Shown: positions 41,536 through 53,124, numbered from the stretch's first letter. The stretch: DNA of 64,000 bases from Endomychus coccineus (GCA_958510875.1 OY294068.1:82641978-82705977), one strand, 5' to 3'. Translations and numbers: made by a program. Notes: generated by a model not told the origin, from the sequence alone.

Positions 41536-42174
41536 AATTTTTATAATTTAAATGACAATATCATGTGAAAAATTCTCCAACTGGAGATCGTATCCTACCT
41601 TGGACTTATTTTAATATAAATGGATATTAAATACGAATAATACGATGTTCAAAGACTCTTGTTGTTATAAGCATATTTACATTATTCCCACAAATCAAAA
41701 TTTTCTGAAATAGTGAAACCAATACCTATGAGATCAATGACAATATTATACAGCACGCGATGGAATGCAAAATAGTTGAATTTTCTATGAAATTCAATAA
41801 TGGATTATACATTTAATGATGTCTAAAGCTAGTAGTCTTGTAGATCAGTTTTGGTCATTATAAAACTAAATGAAATACAATTTTTTTTTTAAACTCTTGG
41901 ATTCACATCATACCTTTTATACCTTAAACTAACCATGACAATTCTTTTTTGCAAACTGTGGCCGCAAACCTCACCTTCAGAAAGTTGATTCACACTATAG
42001 GTATCAGCACTATAATAATTATATATGGAACAAGAATTATTTCTAGCGTATTTATTGATCGATTGTCATTACTTATTTTCAATCAAATTAGTGATATTTT
42101 TGAAGTAAATGTAGAAGCTACCATAACACAAACAATCACGTCACTTTGAAGTTATAGCTATAATACTATAAATC

Positions 42175-42290
42175 AGAAACAATCACCCTGAAAGGTCCTT
42201 AGTACCTACTTTAACAGTATTTTTAGTAGATAAGGTTGATTGTGTCTTATTTATAGCGTTAAAGTGTATCCACAGTGTAAACTGTTTTGT
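42175..42290 (+). repeat. PLE family 2 terminal-repeat fragment
   Basis: TGAAAGGTCCTTAGTACCTA ... TTTTTAGTAGATAAGG matches the 2376-2420 region of the family. The CTGATGA part is missing. Confidence 0.6.
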
Positions 42291-42333
42291 AAGTTATTAT
42301 AGCTATAACTTTTAATAATGAATAACGAATAAC

Positions 42334-43125
42334 TTAATTTATAAATAAATGATTGTCCGTGGATGGGATCCGAAATGTACGATTAATAGATGTGTCACCA
42401 TCTTTCCTGGTTTCAATAAATAAATAGGCTTCAGTAGTACAACTTTTTGTTTCAGGTACATTTGCAATAAAATATTCCGTTGACGATGGTTTCTCCGTGA
42501 ATTCATCCTGGTGTGTAAAATTGAAGGGACTAAAATTTTCTGAACTATGAAGTCGTTCTTTTTCTATAAACGTGTCAGTCACGCTACAACAGGATTTGTT
42601 AGCGCTTTCAATAAGCTCGTAAAAAAAAAGTTCACGTGGAGTTAAAGCTGTTTCTAGATTCTGCGAAACAGGTCTAGTAGTACTTACATCGAAAACTTCA
42701 ATGTCTGTTGGTTTTCTTCTAGTGGAACAAGTTTGGAATAAATTTTGATCACCATCGATTGTCTTTGTTGAATCGGTACCATTAAACGTTTCGTACTCTG
42801 AGTGACAACTACTAATTGTGTAGAACACTTTCCTGGAATCGGAGATTTCACTCTCATCACTGGGGTTACATCTCCATACGGTTACCAGAAGCACCATTAG
42901 AAGAATGAAGGTCAAGTACAAGATACCCCAAAATAGGTATATCCATTCAGGTTCCATAGGAATTCCAGTTTTGAAGAACATGACGTACAATAATGGGCAC
43001 AAGATGAGCCAAAAAACTATAAAAATACATACACCGAATATGGGAAGTGAAATACACTTGAATGGATGTGATCGTATTCTGTTCGGAATATATGTTTGTT
43101 TCTTACGACACTTTTTTAAAGCCAT
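42334..43125 (-). CDS. Unrecognised two-transmembrane protein, single exon, 263 aa
   Basis: I do not recognise this protein. A basic N-terminus (MALKKCRKKQ) is followed by two hydrophobic segments, about residues 25-51 (ISLPIFGVCIFIVFWLILCP...) and 61-84 (WIYLFWGILYLTFILLMVLL...), joined by a short polar loop with Pro and Gly. The remaining ~180 residues are hydrophilic, Ser/Thr-rich and likely disordered. The hairpin topology would put both ends on the same side, probably the cytosol given the basic start. The frame is open for 792 nt in an AT-rich region, which argues for coding. No intron is evident; a CTGAG junction just before the ATG could hide an upstream one. It is flanked by diverged direct repeats (41095-41535 and 43660-43945). 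Confidence 0.55.
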   Translation of the reverse strand: MALKKCRKKQTYIPNRIRSHPFKCISLPIFGVCIFIVFWLILCPLLYVMFFKTGIPMEPEWIYLFWGILYLTFILLMVLLVTVWRCNPSDESEISDSRKVFYTISSCHSEYETFNGTDSTKTIDGDQNLFQTCSTRRKPTDIEVFDVSTTRPVSQNLETALTPRELFFYELIESANKSCCSVTDTFIEKERLHSSENFSPFNFTHQDEFTEKPSSTEYFIANVPETKSCTTEAYLFIETRKDGDTSINRTFRIPSTDNHLFIN

Positions 43126-43659
43126 CTTGCAACCTCAGTAGGTAATGTGAATTAAATGATTATTTAACGGTATTGAATATCTACAACCTTTATAATGAAA
43201 CAGGAAACAACAAACTATCATATTTCCTTCTTGATAAAATTCACTAAACCACCACTCAGGAACTAGTAATAAGGTAGGTATATATAGTTCATAAATGAAT
43301 GAGATACGGTATCTTCATTAACCTGGTGAAAGTCACAGCCAAAAATTAGTCCTTCCAACTAACAATTTCACATTCAGGTGAACAATAGGATTGTGTGACT
43401 ATTTAGACTCACGATTAGGTACTAGGCAAAGTATTATAGAATTAGGAATATGAACAATTACAGCTTTAAATTTATTTCCGAAATCAAAGTATTAAGGGGG
43501 CGCGGACATTGTCCATGAATTTATCAAGAATTCTTACAATAATCTTGCTCTAATGGACAAAATTTTAAAACTTCGTTACCAAATCAAGAATTTATTTGTA
43601 GAACATTTCAACGAAATTAACATAATATTACGGTAATCAGTGGTAGTACTATAAATAAA

Positions 43660-43945
43660 TGACATAAATTGTTCCAGAATTAATGAGTATCTTTAGGCAA
43701 TGCTGATCTTGCGCATTCAGAAGGGAAAGAAAATTCAAAATGACATATATTAATCTAATCTGGAAGATTCATAAGCTTTGGTAATTTTTCTTCTTCTTCT
43801 GACACTCATAAGTTCTTATGCGATAATTTAAAAATATACAAGTTCATTGGTGGTCATTGCGTTTTAAATTGTTTCATTTGAACATAAATTTTGAAATAAT
43901 CATATCTTTGTAATAAAACACAAACTTACACATAAATAATAATAT
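43660..43945 (+). repeat. Direct repeat, right copy
   Basis: Shorter and diverged copy of 41095-41535; internal deletions explain the length difference. It could be a tandem duplication relic or paired terminal repeats of an old element. Confidence 0.6.
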
Positions 43946-44089
43946 ATTAATAATCGGTTCACCCCACCCCCACAGTGGCTCAATATTCGTTGCATATCAG
44001 ATTGTAATCTATCAATAATTTATAGATTATTGTGAACATGTGCTCTATGCAAAAGTTAATGTAATGTTATGAAAAAAGTGTTATAAACA

Positions 44090-45180
44090 GCCTCATAGAT
44101 CGCGCTGTTAATTTATCCCACCCAGAGGACTGTCCCAAAAGTTTGAAAATTGTTCGTAATACACTGGAAATTAATGGTTACGCAAAAACATTAAAGAAAG
44201 AATAAATGAAATCTATAATATCTTGAATAGTAGACTTCCGCGGATAGCTAATCTTGAAAAAGCTTGGCTTCCGGATGGATTCCACGTCACAATAACACGA
44301 CTTGATCCGGAAGCCAAGATTTTTCAAAATCTATATATCTATATACGTCTTATAGAAATAATATTAACTGTAGTAAAAATAGTTGTTTTACATTATCATA
44401 CATTCCGGAAACCTCAGAGAATATTAAGAAATGCTTAAAAAAAGTATGATATAAATGTTGCACATAAACCTACTAACTGTGTTGGTAAATATTTTTCAAA
44501 TCTAGAACCTTTAATACCTGAAGATAAACAAACTCACACAGTATATAAATTAAATTTTTTATATTGCGATAAGACGTATAAAGGAATCTCCAAACAATAT
44601 TTACAAAAAAGAATGTATGGTCATAAGTATAGTACTAGAAACAAAAATGTTTTTATTTGTTACTTTAAATGAATAAATCAATCATTATAAAGATCTATTC
44701 TGTAGATGATTTACCTAAAACGTGACTCTAAGTCTGTAAATCATAGAACAACCGTTCAATCATTAAGTCGAATTTATACTAATTTAATTAAGTAAAACCC
44801 TTGCAAATTCTTATATGCGTCTTCATAATGTTAAAAGTATATTGAATGTAGAATGCTGAAATAAAAATATTTCTATTAAGGTCTGACAAACTTTTCCTAT
44901 TACCTCATAAATCTTTAACATCTGGTGCGAAAGTGGATAATAGAGCGTATTATATTTTGGTTTCAAATATTGCATGAGCTGACTTCAATTATTAGAAGTA
45001 GATTGCTATGCAGTGGCTTCTTGATACATATTCATAATTCATACTTGAAACATTAATGTGTTACAATTTCGATTACTCGTGTTTCTGTCCTTTTCGGCGA
45101 CTTAAGCATTTTTAATTGAAATTAATGCGATGAGGACGTTTTGTGCTAGATACAATTAGTTTTAAGAAATCCCGTTTTAG
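44090..45180 (+). pseudogene. PLE family 1 fragment with hairpin insertion
   Basis: Reads SLIDRAVNLSHPEDCPKSLK, later CLKKYDINVAHKPTN and TYKGISKQYLQKRMYG, collinear with the 28155-30665 element, and ends in its terminal repeat (45000-45180) without the ribozyme. A 120-bp insertion at about 44220-44340 carries a 24-bp inverted repeat (CTTGGCTTCCGGAT and inverse). Confidence 0.75.
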
Positions 45181-45189
45181 ACATTGATA

Positions 45190-45720
45190 CGAGTATATAA
45201 TCAATGTTATAGCTATTGATAATGGTTTTCAATCTCAAATTATATCCAAATTTATTGACAGAAAAAGTAGAAAACAACTTACTCAAGTATCTATCCTTTT
45301 ACAAAAAATTCTGATTCTTCATCAAAATACCTTTCTCTCACATATTTTGGTACCGTAAGTGAGAGAATTGCAGACATTTTATCGAAACATAATCTAAAAG
45401 TTAGTTTGAAACCTCAAAATGAATTGTCTTATTTTTGTTCAATGCTAAAGATAAAACAAATAAGTTTAATAAACCTGAGGAAGTATATAAATTAACCTGT
45501 TCAGAGTGTGATAACTTTTACATAGGTAGATCTACTCGTAATATAGAAATTAGATACAAAAGGGACATTTTCAATCTTTTAGATTTAATAAATCAGTAAT
45601 AAACTATAAAAGAGTTCACACTGTCGATATATTATAACACTATTGATAAGAAATAATCACCCGTCTAAAAATTCTATTGAAGTACTGAGGACCTTTCGGC
45701 TACGCAAGTATCAACACCTG
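45190..45720 (+). pseudogene. PLE family 2 fragment and terminal repeat
   Basis: SLTYFGTVSERIADILSK and NLKVSLKPQNELSY resemble TYLGKHSLKISQFLKKQN of the 2846-3553 copy. A terminal repeat follows at 45600-45720 (ACTATAAAAGAGTTCACA ... CTGAGGACCTTTCGGCTAC), in minus orientation for the ribozyme-like part. Confidence 0.6.
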
Positions 45721-45759
45721 TCAAAAATGCATTATGGAATATTTCTAAGAGAAATAACA

Positions 45760-45966
45760 AGACGGCTGAAAGATGACGGACGAGTCTTGTGATTATGGTC
45801 AGATTCTATTTAAAATTGGTAAATGTGGGTCTTTGTGGTCGGAGATCATAGTTTTTTAGTCAAAGTTGTAAATTCAAGATGACGGCTAAGATGGCGGATG
45901 AGTTTTGTGATTATAATCCGATTCTATTCAAAATTGGTATATGGGGGTTTTTGGGGTAGGAGAGTA
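45760..45966 (+). repeat. Two tandem units of about 110 bp
   Basis: GATGACGG...GATGGCGGA.GAGT.TTGTGATTAT then CCGATTCTATT.AAAATTGGTA recur at about 45775 and 45885. Confidence 0.55.
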
Positions 45967-46259
45967 TGACTTTTTATTTCTTCAGTACACTTTGCGATAG
46001 AAGCTTCTCTTTAAATTCTTTCTCTTTCAATTTTATTTTCCGATATATTTTCTGTTCCTACAATCATATACATTTGATCCGCAGGAGTGTTCGAAAGCTA
46101 GGAGTTTCAAGATTTTGTTCTCTATTATGTGTTCAATTCGACCAACTTTCCATTCAAGTATTTGTTATTCGAGCAATTGTTTTCGAGGACTCCTAAAACC
46201 AAATATCAGTAATTTCATCGTTTCACCCTCTACTAACGTGATTGGAAAATTTGTCGATA

Positions 46260-46410
46260 TTGTTAAATTAAACACTACTTCTTGATGTTTCAGCGTTATA
46301 CGTATTTTTTAAAACAGCCTGAAGATGGTGAAAATGCCGAAACTCGAGTAACGGGAGATACAATTCAAAGTGATTTTAACATAGTAGTGTTCAATTTTAC
46401 AATATGGATG
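46260..46410 (+). repeat. Repeat with a hammerhead-like core
   Basis: CCTGAAGATGG, hairpin loop, CCGAAAC and the palindrome ACTCGAGT followed by AAC. The spacing follows C-UGA-N-GA...GAAA...U-A of hammerheads, but stem I is not convincing. Flanks contain inverted AACACTACT / AGTAGTGTT. It may be a remnant of another PLE or retrozyme-like repeat. Confidence 0.3.
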
Positions 46411-46419
46411 ATATGCATA

Positions 46420-47014
46420 GCTCTTAATTTATATCTCGGCCAACTTTAAAATGCTCCAAAAATTTATTATCATTGTACAGTGTTCCTCAAAGTAGTTACA
46501 ATTTTTAGGTCGAATTCTAATAGATCTTCAAATTCCTCATTTCCACTACTGAAATCACAGAGTGACGTCAACACTGTGATATAACAAGACATTTAAGTTT
46601 GAAAGTTTGAAGTACTGACTGCTATTAATTTTCAAGTTCGTTCTGTTCATAAAATAGAACAAAATTGGTTACTAACTCAATGCGCATGACTCTGAATGCA
46701 AATTCTCGAACAACACACAAACTGGTCTGTTCTGATATAGTCACCAACTAGTTTGAAATTTGTTGGAAGTTGCAACAGTGGATTATGAATTGCTATCTGA
46801 TCAGGGATATCCAACAAAATACTACTGTACATACTCCCGATCCTCAGGAACAGTTTGCGATTGCTGTAGGAGCACACCGCTCACCGCGTCACTCGATCAC
46901 GGCACCGCTGCTTTTGACGTTGAATGAAAAGTCTTAACTTGGTCCCTATCCTCATATACGAACACAAGCATAATCAATGTTAAAAATAATGGAAAATTTT
47001 TGTGATTTAATTGA
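46420..47014. other. Intergenic stretch without recognised features
   Basis: Only short frames. Nothing that I can support. Confidence 0.35.
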
Positions 47015-47022
47015 TTTGGATT

Positions 47023-49126
47023 AGTGGCGGCTCCTCGACAGCCTCCTCACCAATTTATCTTGTAGATCATTCTTCATTTTATTTCCTGTTTCTCTGATAA
47101 TTTTTAGAATTTTACAATCTCAGTAGTTATTTCTAATCTGGCAATAGTGCCAACAAGGCAACAGTGAGACTAGACTCTGTATATATTTCAAACCTTAAAC
47201 AGTAAACACCTGTTGCTCAACACAGTTGTTTTTCTGGCCAGTCCAATTGCTAAGTACCGTAAAACATACCTAAAATGGCAACACTCTCAGTAGGCTAGCC
47301 TGCCGCCGGCAAAGAGTTCTCTCTATTGGCCGCCGGCCTTTCAGCCAGCACGCTCGGTGGTATGGAATACGACACATGCGTGTTGCGTCAGTGTTGTTTT
47401 GTGACGCCACGCGAAGTAAGGTTAGATTAGAATTTGTCTGTTCGGTAAATTATTAAAATTCAAAATGAGTGCGTGATTTAGTTGCTGACTTTTTATAAAA
47501 TCCATTTAGTGGATTAACATATGACAATAAAGTGTTTTCTTTAAATAAACGGCCTTTACCGGATTTTAAAGGATTAGTGATGTCAGGTAAGTATTAAAAT
47601 CGATCGTTTAATACTGACAATTATGAAATATATTTATGGTTAACGGGATCTGCGGGACATTTGAACGGTCTTCAAACAAAAAAAAAATCAGTTTCGCCTC
47701 AGGCTATTTTCACTCATTATTACGCTCACCACATAAATTTGGTTTTAAGTAATGCATGTAGTTCCATTAAGGAAGTTTGAACTTCTTTTCCAAATTATCG
47801 TCATTTTCCAATTTTTTTAGCAAATCCACCAAACGAACTGAAGTTTTAAATAACATAGTAGGGAACAGAATTCCCTGTAATGCTCCAACTCCATGAAATT
47901 TTACATCACGTGCAGTGTTTACCATCCATAAAAATAAAGACAAATTAATTGAAACATTCGATTTTATATTAAACTGTGATGACTTTTCAAGAGATTAGGT
48001 TTCATTAAATGCTGCTGTTGGTTTAAAATCTTATTCAGAAAATGAAGAATTTTTGTTTCTTCTTGATACTTTTGAATTAATATTTGAACAAACTGACCTT
48101 ATTTTTCATATTTTACAACATAAATTTACTGATATAATTTATTCAAGAGATCGTTTGTAACATCTCATTGTTAAAATTTCAAGTTTCCGTAATACAGAAT
48201 TTCATTTTGATATTTTATTTGAAAATTTTTCAACTGATGAGGCTCCTCCCGCGAAAAGGAAGAAAACATATAATTTGGTAGACAAGAAAATACAACTTTT
48301 TCATGAAATTGTAGATACTATTGGAGGTCAAATTGAGATTCGATTTTCCGATTTACATGAATTGAAGTTTTTCTACTTGACGAATAGAAAATTTTCCGAA
48401 TCTTTTTCAAAAGAGTTTCCCAATACACTTTAAGATAACTTAGTTCTAAAATATAAATTTTTTGATAAAATAGCACTGCACAATGAATTATGCGTTGTAT
48501 ACTCGGATAAAGATATTTTAGGCCAGTACGACAGTCACGCCGATATGAGATGAAATATATGATAGACAATGATTTGCTACAAGTTTTACCTCAGTTTTAT
48601 AAACTACTTTGTTTGACAGTCACCATTCCTGTCATGTCGGCATCGGTGTAGAGATCATTTTCTACTCTCAAACGAATTAAAACTTACATGCGAAATACAG
48701 TGGGCCAAAATCGTTTATACAATGTTAGTTTAATATCTATTGAAAAAGATTTAGTAAAACACTTAAAACATAATGATACGTTTTATGATAATATTATTGA
48801 TCATTTTTCGCAAACTAAAGACTTTGGGATATAAAAAAACTTGATAAAATTAATAAAAAAAACTAAATATGAAAAATTTCAAAAAAAAGAAAAAAATATT
48901 AAAAATCCAAATAAAATAAAAAGCAAAGAACGAACAAAAACATTTTTTGACAAGATAAACTTCATACCTCCACGTTGGTTCTTGCTGGGCCACAATTAAT
49001 TTTGTCACTGAAGTAGCTGGTACGGTCGCTGCGCAAAAGTTAAATTAATTGGCTGAATAGAGTGTATTTTTACAAAAACGTTATATGTCCAGCCTCCTTT
49101 CTTGAAAAGTTCACGAGCCGCCACTG
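47023..49126 (+). mobile_element. hAT element, copy 2, with perfect target duplication
   Basis: TAGTGGCGGCTC at the left end and GAGCCGCCACTG at the right end. Both flanks are ATTTGGAT (47015-47022 and 49127-49134), an exact 8-bp duplication as known for hAT. It encloses a degenerate transposase on the plus strand. Length 2,104 bp. The 5' region 47150-47400 matches 7590-7900 of copy 1 inverted. Confidence 0.88.
47930..48833 (+). pseudogene. hAT transposase C-terminal half, broken
   Basis: In a frame with several stops: SLNAAVGLKSYSENEEFLF, KRKKTYNLVDKKIQLFHEIV, LALHNELCVVYSD-like segments, then RSFSTLKRIKTYMRNTVGQ and RLYNVSLISIEKDLVK to a stop at 48831-48833. The SFSTLKRIKTY motif is the hAT dimerisation region of ZMYM1-like transposases. 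The BED finger and first catalytic part are missing or unrecognisable. Confidence 0.75.
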
Positions 49127-49134
49127 ATTTGGAT

Positions 49135-49560
49135 CATATTATATTCAGCTCGCCTAACATCGGTTGATGTTAGAGAGGTTTTCTATTACATAATTTTTTT
49201 GTTTTCTGACAGAACAAAAAGATAACTAAGAATTTCGAGAAACATTTAGTGGTTTTAATGTTTCTACATGTAATAACTACCTTTTTGTAAATATCTTGTA
49301 TTATCGTAATATTTGATTATTATATTATTAGAAAGTTGAAATGTGTTTTTCATTGTTCCATTTTGCATAGTTTTATATTAGATGTTTCGATGTGTATATT
49401 TTTAAGTGAAGCAATAAAATTTAATCTTCTTGTAGTAGGTATGCATATCACTATTTTTTTCTGTATACTTGCTCATATTTTCATTACTTCTTATACTTGC
49501 ACATTTGGGTTTCTTTACTTAGTACTTACATATTATTGATAGAAAGAGTTTATCATTGAA
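49135..49560. other. Intergenic stretch, nothing recognised
   Basis: AT-rich with one hydrophobic 67-codon frame of chance appearance. Confidence 0.35.
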
Positions 49561-49573
49561 TCTTGGTATTTGT

Positions 49574-49655
49574 GATGATTCGTAAGTGCTGTGTAATAGG
49601 TAATGGCCGCAGCAAAAATTGGGAACGAGAAAATTTCAGGAGTTCCCTGACGGCG
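49574..49655 (+). pseudogene. Possible THAP-domain start
   Basis: MIRKCCVIGNGRSKNWERE, then one frame further QEFPDGV. This fits a THAP start (CCV.GC ... F..FP) with the third cysteine replaced and a frameshift. It is short and uncertain. Confidence 0.3.
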
Positions 49656-50244
49656 TAAGTGAAATTTTCATAAATTATTTATATTATTTAGTATGATTCA
49701 CTTCCTAGAAATCGTCAGAGGAATTGCCAAAAGTAACAAAAAAAAAGACCAGTGTACAATAATTCCTAAAATCCACAATTGCCATTTTATTAAATGTACA
49801 ATAATTGTACATTTGTACTTGATAATTATTATTATCAATGAAAAAAAAAATAGTCAATTTAAGTAAATGGAAACAATTCACTTCCCACAGTGCACAGTAA
49901 CACCCCCGAAAATGTATTTTTTCCTTTGGGTTTGTTAAATTTGCATGCTATCATACAGGGTATGATACAATCAATCCCTATACTGCTTTACACACTGCTT
50001 CACTTTCCACTTCACTACTTTCACTTTAAACTTTACTACTTCACACACTTTATCAAACTGTAACTATAACATTAACCTCAACTAAAACATCAGAAAACAC
50101 ATTTTCACTATTCACTAAATTTAGGTTGAATTGAAATCCTGAGAAAAATGGTGTGGATAAATAAAAATTCTTATCTGCTGGTTTTATTCAGAGTCGGAGA
50201 GGCCAATTCTTGAATCTCTAATAAAATGAGTCGTATGCGAATTT

Positions 50245-50333
50245 GTCGATCGCTTTTACAAAAAGCTATCATAGATAACTCTACTACCGGTAGTAGAGTT
50301 ATCTATGAAAGCTATTCTTGAATAGCGATCGAC
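50245..50333. repeat. Hairpin with a 38-bp perfect palindrome
   Basis: 50270-50307 is an exact palindrome centred on CCGG (CATAGATAACTCTACTAC and its inverse). Outer arms GTCGATCGCT / AGCGATCGAC extend it. Confidence 0.85.
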
Positions 50334-50799
50334 ATTCGACATTTGCCATTCGACATTTTATCTCGCACGCCACAATGTGACAACGTTGTAATTTTGCAGC
50401 ATTTATGCAACACAAGTTGCAAAGCTTGAACTGAAATTACTGAAAGTGAGGTTTGATGTGAAGTTTGATATATATTTGTTTGATTATTTTGCGATTTGCT
50501 CTGCTAATTGAATTTGGAGCAGAGCAAAATGGACAAATATGGCCTTAGCATCTCAATTAATTCCCGAGCAAGGTTTTTAGTTAATCTAAAGTTTTTCATG
50601 AAATTCACTTGCTTGAATCGTAACAAGGAAATACTTGTCTTGCTATTCCTTGTTGTGGGGCGGCGACATTTTCCAAATTTTCTATTGCCACGACAAACGC
50701 TTTAATATTGTTCATAATAAGTGTGAGTTATAAACAATAGTTTCCTCATAAAAATTCTTAAAATTAAATTAATTAAATTCTTATGTTAGTTTAACATAT

Positions 50800-51240
50800 A
50801 TGGGGCCACCCATCGGTAAAATTTCTAATTTTCTTAACAAATTAGACATTTACTCAGCGTATAAAACGCAGAATAATTTATCCAAATTTATTAAAAATAA
50901 TAAAGATGCATTATTTAAGGATGACAAATGTGGTGTGTACAAGCTAACATGTTGGTCTTGCCCTATGATATACATTGGCCAGACAGGAAGGACCTTCAAG
51001 AAAAGGATCAAGGAGCATAATAGTTTCATTAATAATAAATCAGACTCAACTTTTTCTGAATGAGACACAACAACTTTAATGATAATTTCCAGATTTTACA
51101 TACTCACAACAAAAGTTATGGATTAAATCTACTTGAATCACTTGAAATCAATAAATATAAGAATTCGGAAATCCTATTAAATCACCAACAAACACTTAGG
51201 GTTATGTTCCGTAAATCAACTTTTCTAATCAGAATTCTGG
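50800..51240 (+). pseudogene. PLE fragment, third family, GIY-YIG endonuclease
   Basis: GKISNFLNKLDIYSAYKT, KCGVYKLTCWSCPMIYIGQT, GRTFKKRIKEHN, then after a frame break ILHTHNKSYGLNLLESLEIN. The Cys pair and YIGQTGR...EH motif identify the nuclease of Penelope-like elements. It differs clearly from families 1 and 2. Confidence 0.75.
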
Positions 51241-51262
51241 TTCGCGTTCCAATTGGTTAAGC

Positions 51263-51289
51263 CCATCGACATTATGTATATGTCGATGG
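51263..51289. repeat. Short perfect hairpin
   Basis: CCATCGACAT and ATGTCGATGG arms with a 7-nt loop, directly after the third PLE fragment. Confidence 0.7.
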
Positions 51290-51440
51290 TTAAACCAGAC
51301 TAACCAGCGAAAGTTGCCGGTTGCTCCGGTTCGGTTCGTGCTTTTCCTTTAGTTCTGTGGTTATGAAGGATAGTTTGATGTTTTGAAAGTTTGTTATTCC
51401 TTGATTTTCTATGTCCTGATTTACGAATTTAACTGGAATG

Positions 51441-51481
51441 CCCATAGATATTATATATACGTTATATATAATATCTATGGG
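51441..51481. repeat. Perfect hairpin, 19-bp arms, 3-nt loop
   Basis: CCCATAGATATTATATATA, loop CGT, exact inverse. The outer ten bases recur around 37107-37144. Confidence 0.85.
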
Positions 51482-51489
51482 AATGCCTC

Positions 51490-52950
51490 CTTTTTATCCT
51501 TTGGTACAGGTCACGGTCGTATCCACCACTCGTTGTGAAAAAAATCGTGTGCGACACTCCTCGTTCGCAATTCAAGAATTTAGCCCCCTCTGGACGTCAT
51601 CACTACCGTCATCGCCTTACGAGTAGATAATGAGCGATGGATTCATTAATTTCATCTACTTGTGTTCAGACCACATATTTTCTGTTCTTCTTTTGCAATA
51701 TATCGAATTATTTTACGTCCGAATCTACAGTTACCCTAGAAATTTCTTCCTAAAGAAGCACCTTAACATCTTGCAGTTTGAGAGTTGCGTTTTTTCGCGC
51801 CAATTCACCCTTCACTTGTGACCAGTTGAGCTCTATTGGGTTATTTCAATACTCTATATATAGAAAGTAATCTAGAGGCTACCGGTTAATCTCGCAGTGA
51901 TATAGCCTTAAGCGCAGCTCTGTTACACCATGCACTCAGACCATTTCATCAACCAATACTTCTACTTTGAGCATTCATCTGTTCAAATGCAATTTCCATT
52001 ATTAAATTTGTGCTTTATGCTCGCCGATATTCCAAGCTACGGCTGTGATTATCCATTATATGACAACTGAACCCGGCTGAAGTTTGAAATTATGAACTCG
52101 AACCACTTTTCAAAGACTTTGTTGTCATGTCTTCATGGTGACCACCTGTTTTACGCTTCTCAAAGGAAAGTGAAACCTTGTATCACTGCCAAAATATCAG
52201 TAATAATTAAACGACGTTCTTTGCCGGAAGGACCTTTCAACATTGTAGAAAAATCGTATAAGAGGGCTTGACGCCTGCTTTTAAGGTTTAGGCCATAACA
52301 GTCTATTGATAATGTATGTCCTCTATTTGGCCAAGTTACACCAGTGAAATGAATTTTCTTCTCTCGATTGGCTAATATATGTTAGTAATTACTCATTCTT
52401 CACAACACAGTTTCATCCTTTTGTATAAATTTATTCTTACCATTGCGTTAAAAATATCTAAAATTCAAGTTGTGTAGGGCTCTTACATACCTGGTGGCCC
52501 TTTGTAAATAATCCCCGGGAATATCTTAAGAAACATGGATCAGGAGAAAAATATTCTTAGTTTTATGATTTTGAGGAGCCATCTGATACTGTCAGAAAAT
52601 TTTCATACCCTCTCCCCTTGAGGTGAGTTAGGGAGCAACTTTGAAATATTCAATAAGGGATGTTTCAGGAGATTATTTAAAATGGGTCACCTCTCACCCG
52701 GTATAATATCACGTGATAACTGAAGCAGAATTTCGTCATTTTTTAACGACAGCTTCAATTTTCTTCAATATTGGTAATTCGTTACGATAATAAAATCCAT
52801 GCATAACGCGACGAACTGCGAATGCTGTGTCATCTATAACAATCTTTTTTCCGCCCCTTGTCTATAGTTTTACTGGATGATTCGTTTCTTCTTTTCTTTA
52901 TCGAACGGTAACAGTAGCAACTGACACTACTTAATTCAATGCATAAATCT
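51490..52950. other. Intergenic DNA without supported features
   Basis: Several 60-codon frames of no recognised family; no repeat boundaries. Confidence 0.35.
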
Positions 52951-53124
52951 ACAGCAAGCGGAACCGTTATCACTAACATATGCGGAAGAAGTCATTCGCA
53001 AACATGTTTATCTATTGCATGTTCTTTAGGAATCAAATTGTCTACCAGACTTTTGCAGAGTCACTGTAAATTATAGTTGCCTATTTTCTCACCAGAGTTG
53101 TGAGAGAATAAGTATTATAAAGTT

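Noticed and set aside
41949..42149. 66-codon hydrophobic frame (MQTVAANLTF...)
   Set aside because: Short, Ile-rich as expected for AT-rich chance frames, and no splice or homology support.
49336..49539. 67-codon hydrophobic frame
   Set aside because: Composition follows T-rich DNA; no membrane-protein family recognised.
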